From assembly GCA_016717705.1 (NCBI GenBank), contig JADKFD010000081.1, forward strand, positions 1 to 20,457: DNA of 20,457 nucleotides, given 5' to 3'. The notes below the pieces were generated by a model that worked only from the letters and a program-made list of their open reading frames with translations, was not told the DNA's origin and did no database searches. The position numbers were made by a program, and so were the translations under genes. This DNA comes from Rhodanobacteraceae bacterium (GTDB lineage: Bacteria > Pseudomonadota > Gammaproteobacteria > Xanthomonadales > SZUA-5). Shown piece by piece: positions 6,770 to 15,084 of this stretch; within the stretch, counting starts at the first letter, position 1, and each line of letters starts with the position of its first letter.

Positions 6770-9643
6770 TTACTCGAAGCCATTCCCGAACAGCGGAACC
6801 TCGAACGCCGGGCCGCCCTGAAACAGCATGCGGTTGACGTCCTGACGGGCGTCCCCGGGCTGGTTGTCGGTGAGTGTAAAACTGATGGTGTCGCCAACGA
6901 TGCTGGCCCCCAGCGTGTTCCAGCCGATGCTCAATGGGTCGCCCTGGACCCGCGCACCCAAGGCGCGGATGAAGCTGCGCGCGGCGAAACTGCCGCCATG
7001 GATCTTCAGGTGGACGCGCGCGCTGGCGCAGTTGGCGATCTCGAAGCGGAAGGCCCCATCCGGCTTCTGCACCATCGGATCGGCGCCGAAGGTATCGGCG
7101 GGGACGGCGATGACGTCGTACAGGCGCGTGCAGCTGCCGCTCAGCGGAGTGACGCTCACGGTGAAGGGCAGCGATGCACGGAATGCGGCACCAGCCGTGC
7201 CCGGCAGGCTCGCCACCGAACTCTGCCCACTGTCCGGAAGCCCATCACCGTTGCCGTCGCCGCCGTTGGGGGCGCCGGCCTCGCCCGTGCTCGGCGCGCC
7301 ATCACCGTCGGGGTCGAGCACGCGCGTGAAGGCGTACACACCGGTGCGCGAACCGGCATACAGGGTGGGCGTAGCGGCGATGGTGTTGTCGAGCGCCAGC
7401 GCGGTCGCCGAGGTGACCGGCAACCCGGCACTGATCGAATTCCAGGTGGTGCCGCCGTCTTCGGACACGAACACGCCGCCCGGATTCAGGGCATTGCCGC
7501 CGCTGGCGGCATAGATGCGCAGGATGTCCGGGTCAGACCAGCAGCGCGGATATCCTGACCGGCCAGACCAGTGCCGGCGATCGCCCAACTGACGCCGGCG
7601 TTGGTCGACTTGTAGACATTGCCGACGAAGCTGCTGTTGTCGAGGAAAGGATTGGTTGCCGCATACAGCACGTTGTGGTTGCTCGGATCCATGACCAGCG
7701 CCAGCACCGAGTAGTGCGAGTTGACCGACCCTGCGTAGAGCGGCAATCCGGTCGATGCCGGTGACCAGGTGACGCCGCCATCGCTGCTCTTGAAAATGCC
7801 GTTGGGAGAGTTCGGCGTGTAGCTGGAGCCTGCGTTGTAATTGCGCAGGTAGGTGCCCACATACAGGATGCTGGTATCGGCGTGATCGACGACCAGCGGC
7901 ACGGGAATCGGGAAATCCGCCCACGGCTGCGGCTCGGCAAGTGTGCCGATGTTGATGCATTCGCCGGTCGGCAAACCATCGCTGCCAACGCCAGCGGCAC
8001 TGCCGGCGGTGCTGATCGTGTTCCAGCTGGCGCCGGCATCCAGCGAGCCAGAGGCGCGGGGTGGTGATGGTCACGCTGCCGCCGATCGTGCTGCAGTTGC
8101 CGTTGCCGGAAGCCGTCACATACAACTTCGACCAGGCGCCCGACGTGATCACGCTGCGGTCCGGCACAATGGCACGCAGGGTGCCGAGTGAACTCACTGC
8201 CGGCGACGGCGCGACGCCCCCGAGTCCGGCAAAGGTGTTGAGATTGGTCCAGGTGTTGCCGTTGTCGCTGCTCTTGACCACGCCGCTGGCACGCAACGGT
8301 GGCGCAACGCTGACCGGTGCGAGGTCGCGGCCGGCGCCGTAGATCACCGTGGTCGCTGCCGCGCCTGAGGTGTTGCTGTCGACCAGCAGCGCGCGCAGCC
8401 AGTCGACGCTGAAGGCGCTACCGGTCGCTGCCCAGCTGCCGCCGGCGTTGCTGCTGCGATAGAACGGCCAGGTGATCCAGGTGGCCTCGGACTCGCCCTG
8501 GCCGACATAGATGGTCGACGGCGTGGACGGATTGACGGCGATGGCGCGCGCATTCACCGAGGTATTGCCCAGGTTGCTCTCGGTCCAGGTCACGCCGGAA
8601 TCGGTGGAGCGGAAAAAACCGGCGCCGCGCGAAATGAAGTAGCGCACGCTGGCATCGCCGGGTTTGCTGGTGACCACCTGGCTTTCCAGCGCCGGGCTGG
8701 GGCCGGGCAAGACTGGCGACGCTGCGGCGGCGGGGAAGGTGAGGCCGTCGTCGACGCTGCGACGGAAGGCGCCGCGCGCATTGGCGGCGAGCACCTCGTT
8801 GGGTGCGCCGGCGACGAAGTTGAAGCTGGAGATCAGCAGGGTCGATGCTGGACCCGGGGAGCTGGCAGTAAAGGTGGCGCCGCTGTCGGTGCTGCGCAGC
8901 AACAGGTTGGAGGGCTGCAATGGTCCGAATCCCTGCACGCCCAGCACCACGCCGGCGCTGGTGCTGCTGAAGGCGAGCGCCGCAGTGCAGGTAGCCGCGC
9001 CGGGCGCGAGTGCGGTAACCGTGACCGGCGAGAAGCTGGTGCCGCCGTCGGTACTGCGATAGAGATGCGCCCCGGCGTAGGGCGAGCCATCATCCGGCGC
9101 GCACGGACTGATCAGCACGCGCGAAGGACTGCCCGGATCGATGGCCACCTGCGACAGATGGGTGGGCAGCGTGGCCGTGCCGATCGCCGCCCAGTTGCTG
9201 CCGCCATCGGTCGTGCGGAAGGCGCCGTGCGAGGCCGAGGTCAGGATCAAGGTATCGGGCGTGCTCGGATCCATCGCCAGGTCGCGCACGAAGAAGTTCA
9301 GCGTCGGCAGTCCGGAGGAGGCGGGCGCAAAACTGCCGCCGCCGTTGATCGACTTCATCACGCCGCTGTCGCTGAGCAGATAGACCACATCCACATTGGC
9401 CGGGCTTACGACCAGATCGTTGATGTACCCGAGGTCCTGTGCCGCAGCGCGGCGGGCAAAACTCACCCCGCTGTCGGTGCTGCGAAACAGGGAGAAGCCG
9501 GTGGCCACGTACACCGTGGCCGGACTGCTGGCGCTGGTGGCAAGATGGCTCAGGCCGCCGCCATTCGGGCCGGTGGTGGTCCATACACCGGGGCCGGCGT
9601 GGGCGATGTTGGCCAGAAGCGTGGCGAGCAGCAGTAGGCGCAC
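6770..9643 (-). CDS. Secreted Asp-box (BNR) beta-propeller protein with choice-of-anchor-like tail
   Basis: About 957 residues. The N-terminus MRLLLLATLLANIAHA is a Sec signal peptide cut before GPGVW. About thirteen Asp-box hairpins follow (FRSTDSGVSF, FRTTDGGSNW, YRSTDGGTSF, LRSTDSGATF, FRSTDSGVTW, YRSSNAGGSW, VKSSDNGNTW, FKSSDGGVTW, YKSTNAGVSW, SEDGGTTWNS among them), as in VPS10/sialidase-like propellers. The tail DPDGDGAPSTGE...GGDGNGDGLPDSGQ resembles choice-of-anchor U domains, and the protein ends FEVPLFGNGFE. Two frame breaks bracket a shifted segment: at about 8049-8060 (after TTPR; the shifted frame continues SGSLDAGASWNTI) and at about 7530-7545 (DIRAAG to SDPDILRIYAA). The Asp-box pattern holds in the shifted part, so the gene is one unit with two compensating indels. 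The start is GTG with TTGAGGA upstream. Binding target and function unknown. Confidence 0.82.
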   Translation of the reverse strand: MRLLLLATLLANIAHAGPGVWTTTGPNGGGLSHLATSASSPATVYVATGFSLFRSTDSGVSFARRAAAQDLGYINDLVVSPANVDVVYLLSDSGVMKSINGGGSFAPASSGLPTLNFFVRDLAMDPSTPDTLILTSASHGAFRTTDGGSNWAAIGTATLPTHLSQVAIDPGSPSRVLISPCAPDDGSPYAGAHLYRSTDGGTSFSPVTVTALAPGAATCTAALAFSSTSAGVVLGVQGFGPLQPSNLLLRSTDSGATFTASSPGPASTLLISSFNFVAGAPNEVLAANARGAFRRSVDDGLTFPAAAASPVLPGPSPALESQVVTSKPGDASVRYFISRGAGFFRSTDSGVTWTESNLGNTSVNARAIAVNPSTPSTIYVGQGESEATWITWPFYRSSNAGGSWAATGSAFSVDWLRALLVDSNTSGAAATTVIYGAGRDLAPVSVAPPLRASGVVKSSDNGNTWTNLNTFAGLGGVAPSPAVSSLGTLRAIVPDRSVITSGAWSKLYVTASGNGNCSTIGGSVTITTPRLWLAGCRRQLEHDQHRRQCRWRWQRWFADRRMHQHRHTCRAAAVGGFPDSRAAGRRSRRYQHPVCGHLPAQLQRRLQLHAELSQRHFQEQRWRRHLVTGIDRIAALRRVGQLALLGAGAGHGSEQPQRAVCGNQSFPRQQQLRRQCLQVDQRRRQLGDRRHWSGRSGYPRCWSDPDILRIYAASGGNALNPGGVFVSEDGGTTWNSISAGLPVTSATALALDNTIAATPTLYAGSRTGVYAFTRVLDPDGDGAPSTGEAGAPNGGDGNGDGLPDSGQSSVASLPGTAGAAFRASLPFTVSVTPLSGSCTRLYDVIAVPADTFGADPMVQKPDGAFRFEIANCASARVHLKIHGGSFAARSFIRALGARVQGDPLSIGWNTLGASIVGDTISFTLTDNQPGDARQDVNRMLFQGGPAFEVPLFGNGFE

Positions 9644-9650
9644 GGGAAGA

Positions 9651-9657
9651 TCCTCAA
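9651..9657 (-). promoter_or_regulatory. Shine-Dalgarno selecting a GTG start
   Basis: On the minus strand TTGAGGA lies seven bases before the GTG at 9643-9641, directly ahead of a clean signal peptide. It supports the non-ATG start of the Asp-box protein. Confidence 0.65.
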
Positions 9658-9660
9658 GAC

Positions 9661-9995
9661 GAATGGGAATAGTGGCGACGAGCGGTGCAGTTCGGGCCGG
9701 ATGAGCGTTCAGTTCACCCGCGCGCGACCCGGAACCTGGGATGCACGCTGTCCCTCAACCAATGCCTAACGCAGTGTGGCACCCGAAAATGTCATCGACG
9801 CGGCAAGAATCTGCGACGTCCGCGGTGGTCGCCGATCCGGCTCAGCCGCCAAAGACAGCGCGTTCAGCGCATGGCTCAGCGGAAGGGCGCATCGTACTGC
9901 TGGTCGGCGCACGGTCGCCGACACGGCGTGAGCTTCGCGCATTGGCAGCAATCCGGTTCCGATGTCGGCCCGGAAGCAAACAGGAAATCCTGCGT
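9661..9995. other. Divergent intergenic region, no gene recognised
   Basis: This gap of about 335 bases separates the divergent Asp-box protein and YkgJ-type genes, so promoters for both should lie here. I see no convincing -35/-10 pair, operator palindrome or RNA structure. An open frame from ATG 9741 runs in frame into the YkgJ gene, but its translation (arginine-, alanine- and serine-rich, no motif) looks like non-coding DNA. Confidence 0.5.
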
Positions 9996-10340
9996 ATGGC
10001 CATCGAATGGCGCGACGACGATGAAGTGATCGATCCCAAGGTCCAGTGCAGCGCTTGCGACGCGGTATGTTGCCGCCTGACGGTGATCGTCATGCCGGAA
10101 GACAAGGTGCCGCGTGGATATGTCGCCATCGACGATCACGGACTCGAGGTGATGGCACGCGGTGAAGATGGCTGGTGCGTGGCGCTCGACAGCCTGAACA
10201 TGTGCTGCAGCCTCTACGAACTGCGTCCGGAAGCCTGCCGGCGTTTTGTCATGGGCGCCGCCTATTGCCGCGACGAACGCGAGGCCTACCGCACGCGCTA
10301 TCCCGGCAGCATCCCGCATGTCCTCATCGACGCCGATTGA
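9996..10340 (+). CDS. YkgJ-family cysteine-cluster protein
   Basis: A 114-residue cytoplasmic protein. The two cysteine groups that define the family are present: CSACDAVCC at about residues 16-24 (C-x2-C-x3-CC) and MCCSLYELRPEACRRF at about 69-84, with another Cys before the second group (DGWCVAL) and one after it (AYCRDER). These cysteines are thought to chelate zinc or an iron-sulfur cluster; the biochemical role of the family is not settled. The typical pattern WCxxL-(x)n-CxxYExRPxxCRxF is matched closely. The open frame extends upstream to 9741, but conservation begins at MAIEWRDDDEV, and ATG 9996 has AGGA ten bases before it. The gene is intact and followed by a 136-base gap before the acylase locus. 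Confidence 0.82.
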   Translation: MAIEWRDDDEVIDPKVQCSACDAVCCRLTVIVMPEDKVPRGYVAIDDHGLEVMARGEDGWCVALDSLNMCCSLYELRPEACRRFVMGAAYCRDEREAYRTRYPGSIPHVLIDAD

Positions 10341-10464
10341 GGATTGCCGCCGCGGCGCCTGCCTGGGTCGGGCGCCTGTCCCCGGGGTAGTGGTCTGACC
10401 GTATTGACGCAGCGCAACGTGCGCTTTGGCCGCGCTCGTAGGATGCTCAAGAGGTTAACCCCGC

Positions 10465-10470
10465 GGAGGT
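10465..10470 (+). promoter_or_regulatory. Shine-Dalgarno ahead of the acylase ATG
   Basis: GGAGGT lies six bases before ATG 10477, an ideal ribosome-binding site. The protein behind it, however, begins in the middle of the acylase alpha chain. The signal is probably that of the original gene, now joined to downstream codons by a deletion. Confidence 0.65.
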
Positions 10471-10476
10471 AGAGTC

Positions 10477-12926
10477 ATGACCAAAAGCAATCCATTGCCG
10501 GTTGAGTACGCTGCGCTGGAACTGACGCGCGCCGAGCCGTGGTCGCCGGTCGATACCTTTGTCGTCGGCAAGCTGCTGACCTTCCAGCTCGGCTTCGACG
10601 ACGACACCGGCCTGACGGTGCGCCTCGGCGCCTACCAGCAGGCGGGCGTTGCAGCAGGCTTTGACGGCACCAAACTGTTCTTTGACGATCTGACCCGGGT
10701 CAAGCCCGCCGACGGTCGCATTACGCTCCCCAATTCCTCACCGGCATCGGTGGCAGCGAAGCCGACGGCCGAGAAGTCGGGCTCCGCCGGCGACATCCCG
10801 ATGATCGATCCGGCCACGCTGTCGGCCGCGCAGCAGCACGTCGACGCCATCAAGGACAATCCCTGGTTGGCGCCGATGCTGGAAACCAATGCCAAACGCG
10901 GCGGCAGCAACTGGTGGCTGATCGGCGGCGGCAAGACGGTCGACGGCAAGGCGATCCTGGCCAACGATCCGCACCTGGCGATGGACATGCCGGCGTTGTG
11001 GAACGAAGCGCATATCGTCTCCACCGACCCGCAGTTCCCGCAGCCGATGGACGTGGTCGGCGTTTCCGTCCCTGGCACGCCGAATGTGCTGCTTGGCTGC
11101 ACGACCCACCATTGCTGGGGCCAGACGGTCAATCCGATGGACATGTCGGACGCCTTCTCCGAGAAGTTCCGTCTGAACACCTACGGTTTGCCGACCCACA
11201 CCATCCACAGCGGCGTAGCCGAGCCGGTGATCTGGATCTTCCAGAGCTACTTCGCCAACAACCCTGGGCGACCAGATCACCGACAATGTCGCCAGGGTCA
11301 ATTCGATCGGCTACACCAACGGCGGCGTGACCATCATCGTGCCGCGCCGCAACAACGGCCCGGTGGTCTCGATCACCGGAGACACCGGCATCAGCTTCGC
11401 CTACACCGGCTGGGGTGCGACGCAGGAGCTGGAAACCTATCGGCGCATCGCGCGGGCGCAGAATCTGGCCGAATTCCGCGAAGCATTGACCTTCTTCGAC
11501 GGCGCCAGCCAGAACTTCGGCTATGCGGACATCGAAGGCAATGTGGCCTACACCGCGCCCCGGCGAACTGCCGCTGCGCACCGATCTGCAGACGCTGGTC
11601 GCGCGGATGGTGGCGTTCCGCCCTTCGTGGTTCGTGATGGCACCGGAGCCCTCAAGCATGACTGGCTGCCGCGCACCACGTCTCAGGTCAACCAGGTCAC
11701 GCCGTTCGAACTGTTGCCGATCGCGGAAATGCCGAATGCGACGAATCCGACCAGTGGCTACATCGCCAACGCCAACAACGATCCGGTCGGCACCACGCTC
11801 GACAACAATGCGCTCAACCAGAATCGACCGGGCGGCGGCGTCTACTATCTGAATGCCCGTTATGCGGACTTCCGCATGGGCCGCGTCGATCGGCTGATCA
11901 AGGCCAAGCTGGATGCCAACGTCAAGGTGTCGTTGACCGACATGCGCCAGTGGCAGGCCAACAACCAGCCGCTGGATGCCGAACTGCTGCGCCCGACGCT
12001 GCTGGCGGCCTTTGACAACGCTGGCGCCACTGGGGCCTGGTCGCAACTGGCGGCGCTGCGCGCTGATCCGGCGGTGGCCGAGGCGGTGGGCAGAATCCGA
12101 TCTGGGATCTGAGCACGCCAACCGGCATCCGCGAAGGTTATGACCCGGGCGACAACCCGGCCAATCTGCCGGAACCGTCGGCCGCCGAGGGTCGCCAACT
12201 CGGTGGCCGCCACGCTGTACACCTTCTGGCGCAACCAGACGGTGCGCAACGTGATCGATGCCACTCTCACGCGCGTCGGTCTGTCCTCGCAATTGCCGGG
12301 CAATGAAGAAACCTTGCGGGCGATCAAGAACCTGCTCGATACCTTCCCGACCGCGCGTGGCAAAGGTGCATCCGGCCTCGACTTCTTCGTGGTCAGCGGC
12401 GCTCCCAATCCCGAAGCGGCGCGCGACTTCCTGCTGCTGAAGAGCCTCAAGGACGGTCTGACCCTGCTGGCCAGCGACGAATTCGCACCGGCCTACGCGC
12501 AATCCGACCAATCAGGACGCGTACCGCTGGGGCAAGTTGCACCGCAAGGTGTTCCGTCACCCGCTGGGCGAGCCGTTCAACATTCCGGGCAACAATCCGT
12601 TCCCGATCACCAACCTGGCGGCCAACCTGCCGGGCGTGGCGCGCCCGGGCAACTACGAAGTGGTTGACGACTCCGACGTGAGCGTCCGCGCCAACACGCT
12701 GAACGGCTTCATGTTCGGCAGCGGTCCGGTGCGTCGTTTCGTCGGCAGCATGACCACGCCGATCACCGCGCAGCAGATCTACCCGGGTGGCCAGAGCGGT
12801 TCGCTGCTCAGCCCGGCGTACATCAGCCAGCTGCCGCGTTGGCTGGTCAATGCCTACAAGCCGCTGGTGATCGGTCGTGACGCCGCGGTCGCCGGCGAAG
12901 TGTCGCGTCTGAACTTCACGCCGTAA
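10477..12926 (+). pseudogene. Penicillin acylase-family (Ntn) hydrolase, truncated and multiply frameshifted
   Basis: The family is exported to the periplasm and self-cleaves to expose an N-terminal Ser that hydrolyses amides (beta-lactams, acyl-homoserine lactones and others). The Ser context is present: KRGGS144NWWLIGGGKT, then ILANDPHLAMDMPALW. The beta chain continues NPMDMSDAFSEKFR, PVVSITGDTGISFAYTGW, ADIEGNVAYTAP, VRDGTGALKHDWLP, SGYIANANNDPVGTTL, and ends GEVSRLNFTP before TAA 12926. The reading frame changes at about 11266, 11560, 11605, 12090, 12190 and 12505; each side is clear family sequence. The N-terminus starts at PLPVEYAALELTRAEPWSP, mid alpha chain, so the signal peptide and about 100-150 further residues are missing although a perfect Shine-Dalgarno and ATG precede it. 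As written no active enzyme is made. Whether this is real decay or assembly error cannot be told here. Substrate unknown. Confidence 0.83.
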
Positions 12927-12936
12927 CCGTAGCCAG

Positions 12937-12970
12937 GCGCACGGCGGGGCAATCCCGCCGTGCGCTGTTT
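12937..12970 (+). terminator. Rho-independent-type terminator after the acylase
   Basis: Perfect 12-bp stem GCGCACGGCGGG (12937-12948), loop GCAAT, CCCGCCGTGCGC (12954-12965), then TGTTT. The T tract is short, but the stem is very stable. It starts eleven bases after the acylase stop and ends about 17 bases before the patatin ATG, so the patatin gene probably has its own start signal or depends on read-through. Confidence 0.8.
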
Positions 12971-12987
12971 CATCAGCGATCCTGACC

Positions 12988-14033
12988 ATGGCGCTCGATG
13001 GCAAAACACTGGGCCTGGCTTTGTCGGGTGGCGGCTATCGGGCCACGCTGTTTGGTCTTGGCAGCCTCACGCGCCTGAATGACGCCGGCCTGCTCGGCAG
13101 GCTCGACCTGATCACCAGCGTCTCCGGCGGCTCGATCCTCGCTGGCATTCTCGCCCAGCGCTGGCACCAACTCGATTTCCTGGACGGCCGCGCTGCGAAT
13201 TTCGAGCCGATCGTCGCCAGACAGGTGCTCGATTTCTGCAATCGCAGCATCGACATCGGCGCCGGCCTCAAGGGTCTGGTCAACCCATTCAAGTCGGCCG
13301 GCAAGTACCTGATCGACTGCTACGACAAACACCAGTTTCGCGGATTGTCGCTGAAGGACATCCCCAAGCCCGGGATGCCCGGCAACCCGACCTTCATCTT
13401 CTATGCGACCAGCCTGCAGACCGGCCGCAGTTTCCGTTTCCGCCAGGACTACATCGCCGACTGGAAACTCGGACAATCCACCCATACCGATCTGCCGCTG
13501 GCCCTTGCCGTGGCCGCCTCCAGCGCCTTCCCGCCGCTGTTCTCGCCGATCGTCATCAAGACCAACCCGCGCTCATGGACTGGTGGCGTCGCTGGTCCCG
13601 AGCGCGACGCCATGCGCGGGCGCCTGGTCTTGCGCGACGGCGGCGTCTACGACAATCTGGGCCTGGAAGTGCTGCAGCAAGGCAACGTCGACTACGCTCT
13701 GGTCAGCGACGCGGGCGCGCCCTTCGAACTGGAAACCCGCGCCAGAGGTCCGTTGCAGATGGGCCGTGTGCGCGACCTCCTGATCGACCAGCCCCGTGCC
13801 CGCGCGCAGCTGATCCGCGACCTCGCCGGCAAGCGCCAGCGCGGCGCGTACTGGGGCATCGACACCCTGATCGGGCTACAAGGACCCCCGCTCAGCGCCC
13901 AGAAACCGCCGCGCTGGCGAAAGTGCCGACGCGACTGGCGGCGTTCCAGCCGGATGCACAGCAAAAGCGGATCCGCTGGGGATATGCGTTGGCGGATGTG
14001 GCGCTGAGGAAGAGGGCGGGCTTGCCTGCGTAG
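12988..14033 (+). CDS. Patatin-like phospholipase
   Basis: A cytoplasmic Ser-Asp dyad lipid acyl hydrolase of about 348 residues once the frame is repaired. The oxyanion loop SGGGYRA is at residues 13-19. The nucleophile elbow is SVSGGS with Ser46; the first Gly of GxSxG is replaced by Ser, as in some bacterial patatins. Ser46 sits within ITSVSGGSILAGIL. The catalytic Asp217 is in RDGGVYDNLGLE. AVAASSAFPPLFSPIVI is the conserved helix before it. The frame breaks at about 13885-13910: up to there it reads WGIDTLIG, and after it the 0 frame gives ETAALAKVPTRLAAFQPDAQ and WGYALADVALR, the expected family end at TAG 14033. Unrepaired, the protein would end at 14007 with an arginine-rich tail. There is no clear Shine-Dalgarno before ATG 12988. 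Lipid substrate unknown. Confidence 0.87.
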
Positions 14034-14119
14034 GGCGCGGTGGCCCTCCAAAGGCAACGGCGCTCCGGTTGCTGCAGGGAACTTGCCGTGCCCACGCATC
14101 TCCAAGCTGTCATCTCAGC

Positions 14120-14124
14120 GGGAG
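14120..14124 (+). promoter_or_regulatory. Shine-Dalgarno deciding the start of the exported protein
   Basis: GGGAG-type sequence (GGGAG at 14120-14124) six bases before ATG 14131. It prefers this start, which gives a signal peptide, over the in-frame ATG at 14083. Confidence 0.6.
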
Positions 14125-14130
14125 CAGCAC

Positions 14131-14820
14131 ATGAATATCGCAAAGGTAGTAGGTGGGTTCTTCATGTCGGTCGCAATGCCTTTCGGGCTTGCTGTCGCCG
14201 AGCCGGTGCGGGACCTGGCCGCAGCGCCGGCGTCTTCGTTAATTGAAGGCCTGGCTGGCGCAGTCGGACCAGAAGGGGCGGTTTCGAAGGTGATGGTGAT
14301 GGGGCAGGGGGTGCTGATTCAGGGATCTGCGCGGGATCCAGCGGCGGTGCTCGAGTCGCTGTCCGCATCGCCATTGATCGACAGTCCACGACTGCTGCCG
14401 ATGGCCCATGATGCCAATCTGGATCGGCAACTCTTCACGGTGACGGCGACCATCAGCGCGCAGGGCAAGGTGCGTCCTGATGGCGGCCTGAGGATGGACA
14501 ACCCGGAGAAAGAACTGGTCGGCCATGCGCGCCATGTACTGGACTCGCACATGGCCGCGGCGTGCGAGCTGATCTCGGAACAACCCGTCAGCGAAGACGC
14601 AGCGGATGCCGCAATCCCTGGCATGGCCATGCGCTGGCGTTGCCCAGGGACGTTGCCGCAGTTGATCGCTGCCCTGCGGGATCTTGAACTGGGGGCGCCG
14701 GCACTCACGCTTTCGGATTACCTGGTTTACGTGACCACCCCGGGCAAGCTTGCCAGTGACGCGGAAACCCACGTCGAGGTCAGGTTCACCGCGACGGCGA
14801 GCACGCTGGCTGCGCGCTGA
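14131..14820 (+). CDS. Small exported protein, possibly GspM/PilO-like
   Basis: A 229-residue protein with N-terminal MNIAKVVGGFFMSVAMPFGLAVA, a likely Sec signal peptide cut after AVA. Two short alpha/beta modules can be guessed. Residues ~50-110 contain VMVMGQGVLIQGSARDPAAV, SPLIDSPRLLP and QLFTVTATI, the order seen in PilN/GspL-type ferredoxin-like domains. Residues ~165-225 contain WRCPGTLPQLIAALRDLE, then LSDYLVYV and ETHVEVRFTATA, the order seen in GspM/PilO C-terminal domains. Two Cys (CELI, RCPG) could form a periplasmic disulfide. I do not recognise the family with certainty, and no other secretion or pilus gene is in the window. The gene is intact, starts about 97 bases after the patatin gene on the same strand, and may share its transcript. 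Confidence 0.65.
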   Translation: MNIAKVVGGFFMSVAMPFGLAVAEPVRDLAAAPASSLIEGLAGAVGPEGAVSKVMVMGQGVLIQGSARDPAAVLESLSASPLIDSPRLLPMAHDANLDRQLFTVTATISAQGKVRPDGGLRMDNPEKELVGHARHVLDSHMAAACELISEQPVSEDAADAAIPGMAMRWRCPGTLPQLIAALRDLELGAPALTLSDYLVYVTTPGKLASDAETHVEVRFTATASTLAAR

Positions 14821-14980
14821 GCACAAGGCAGGGCCAGCCAGTGATCAAGCGCGGCCGGCCCTGGTGACCGGCTGCGTGCTGGCATCATCGAACGCGTCAA
14901 CGACGCCTGCACGCGGGTCAAGGACGCCGCCGGTGAATCGCTGCGCGATACCTCGGCCAGTCAAGACACGCTTTGGTTAG

Positions 14981-15012
14981 CCCGGTGTACGCGCGTCAGC
15001 GCGTTCACCGGG
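14981..15012. repeat. 14-bp stem-loop with one mismatch between convergent genes
   Basis: CCCGGTGTACGCGC (14981-14994), loop GTCA, GCGCGTTCACCGGG (14999-15012). Only one T-T pair breaks the stem. There is no T tract. It lies in the gap between the exported protein (+) and the SPFH gene (-), so it could be a bidirectional terminator or another REP-like palindrome, distinct in sequence from the GTRGGAGCG units. Confidence 0.65.
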
Positions 15013-15084
15013 GATCGGCCTGTCTCCAGCACACGCGTAGCGGGGGAAACCGCAGGTAAGAGCCGTGCGGGTTCCACCCGATGA

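Noticed and set aside
10404..10444. TTGACG and TAGGAT as a sigma-70 promoter before the acylase
   Set aside because: The spacing is 29 bases, far from the usual 16-18, and no better -10 lies at the proper distance.
14870..15000. Plus-strand frame reading ERVNDACTRVKDAAGESLRD as a gene remnant
   Set aside because: The peptide looks protein-like, but it has no start, no ribosome site and no family I can name, and it runs into a stem-loop.
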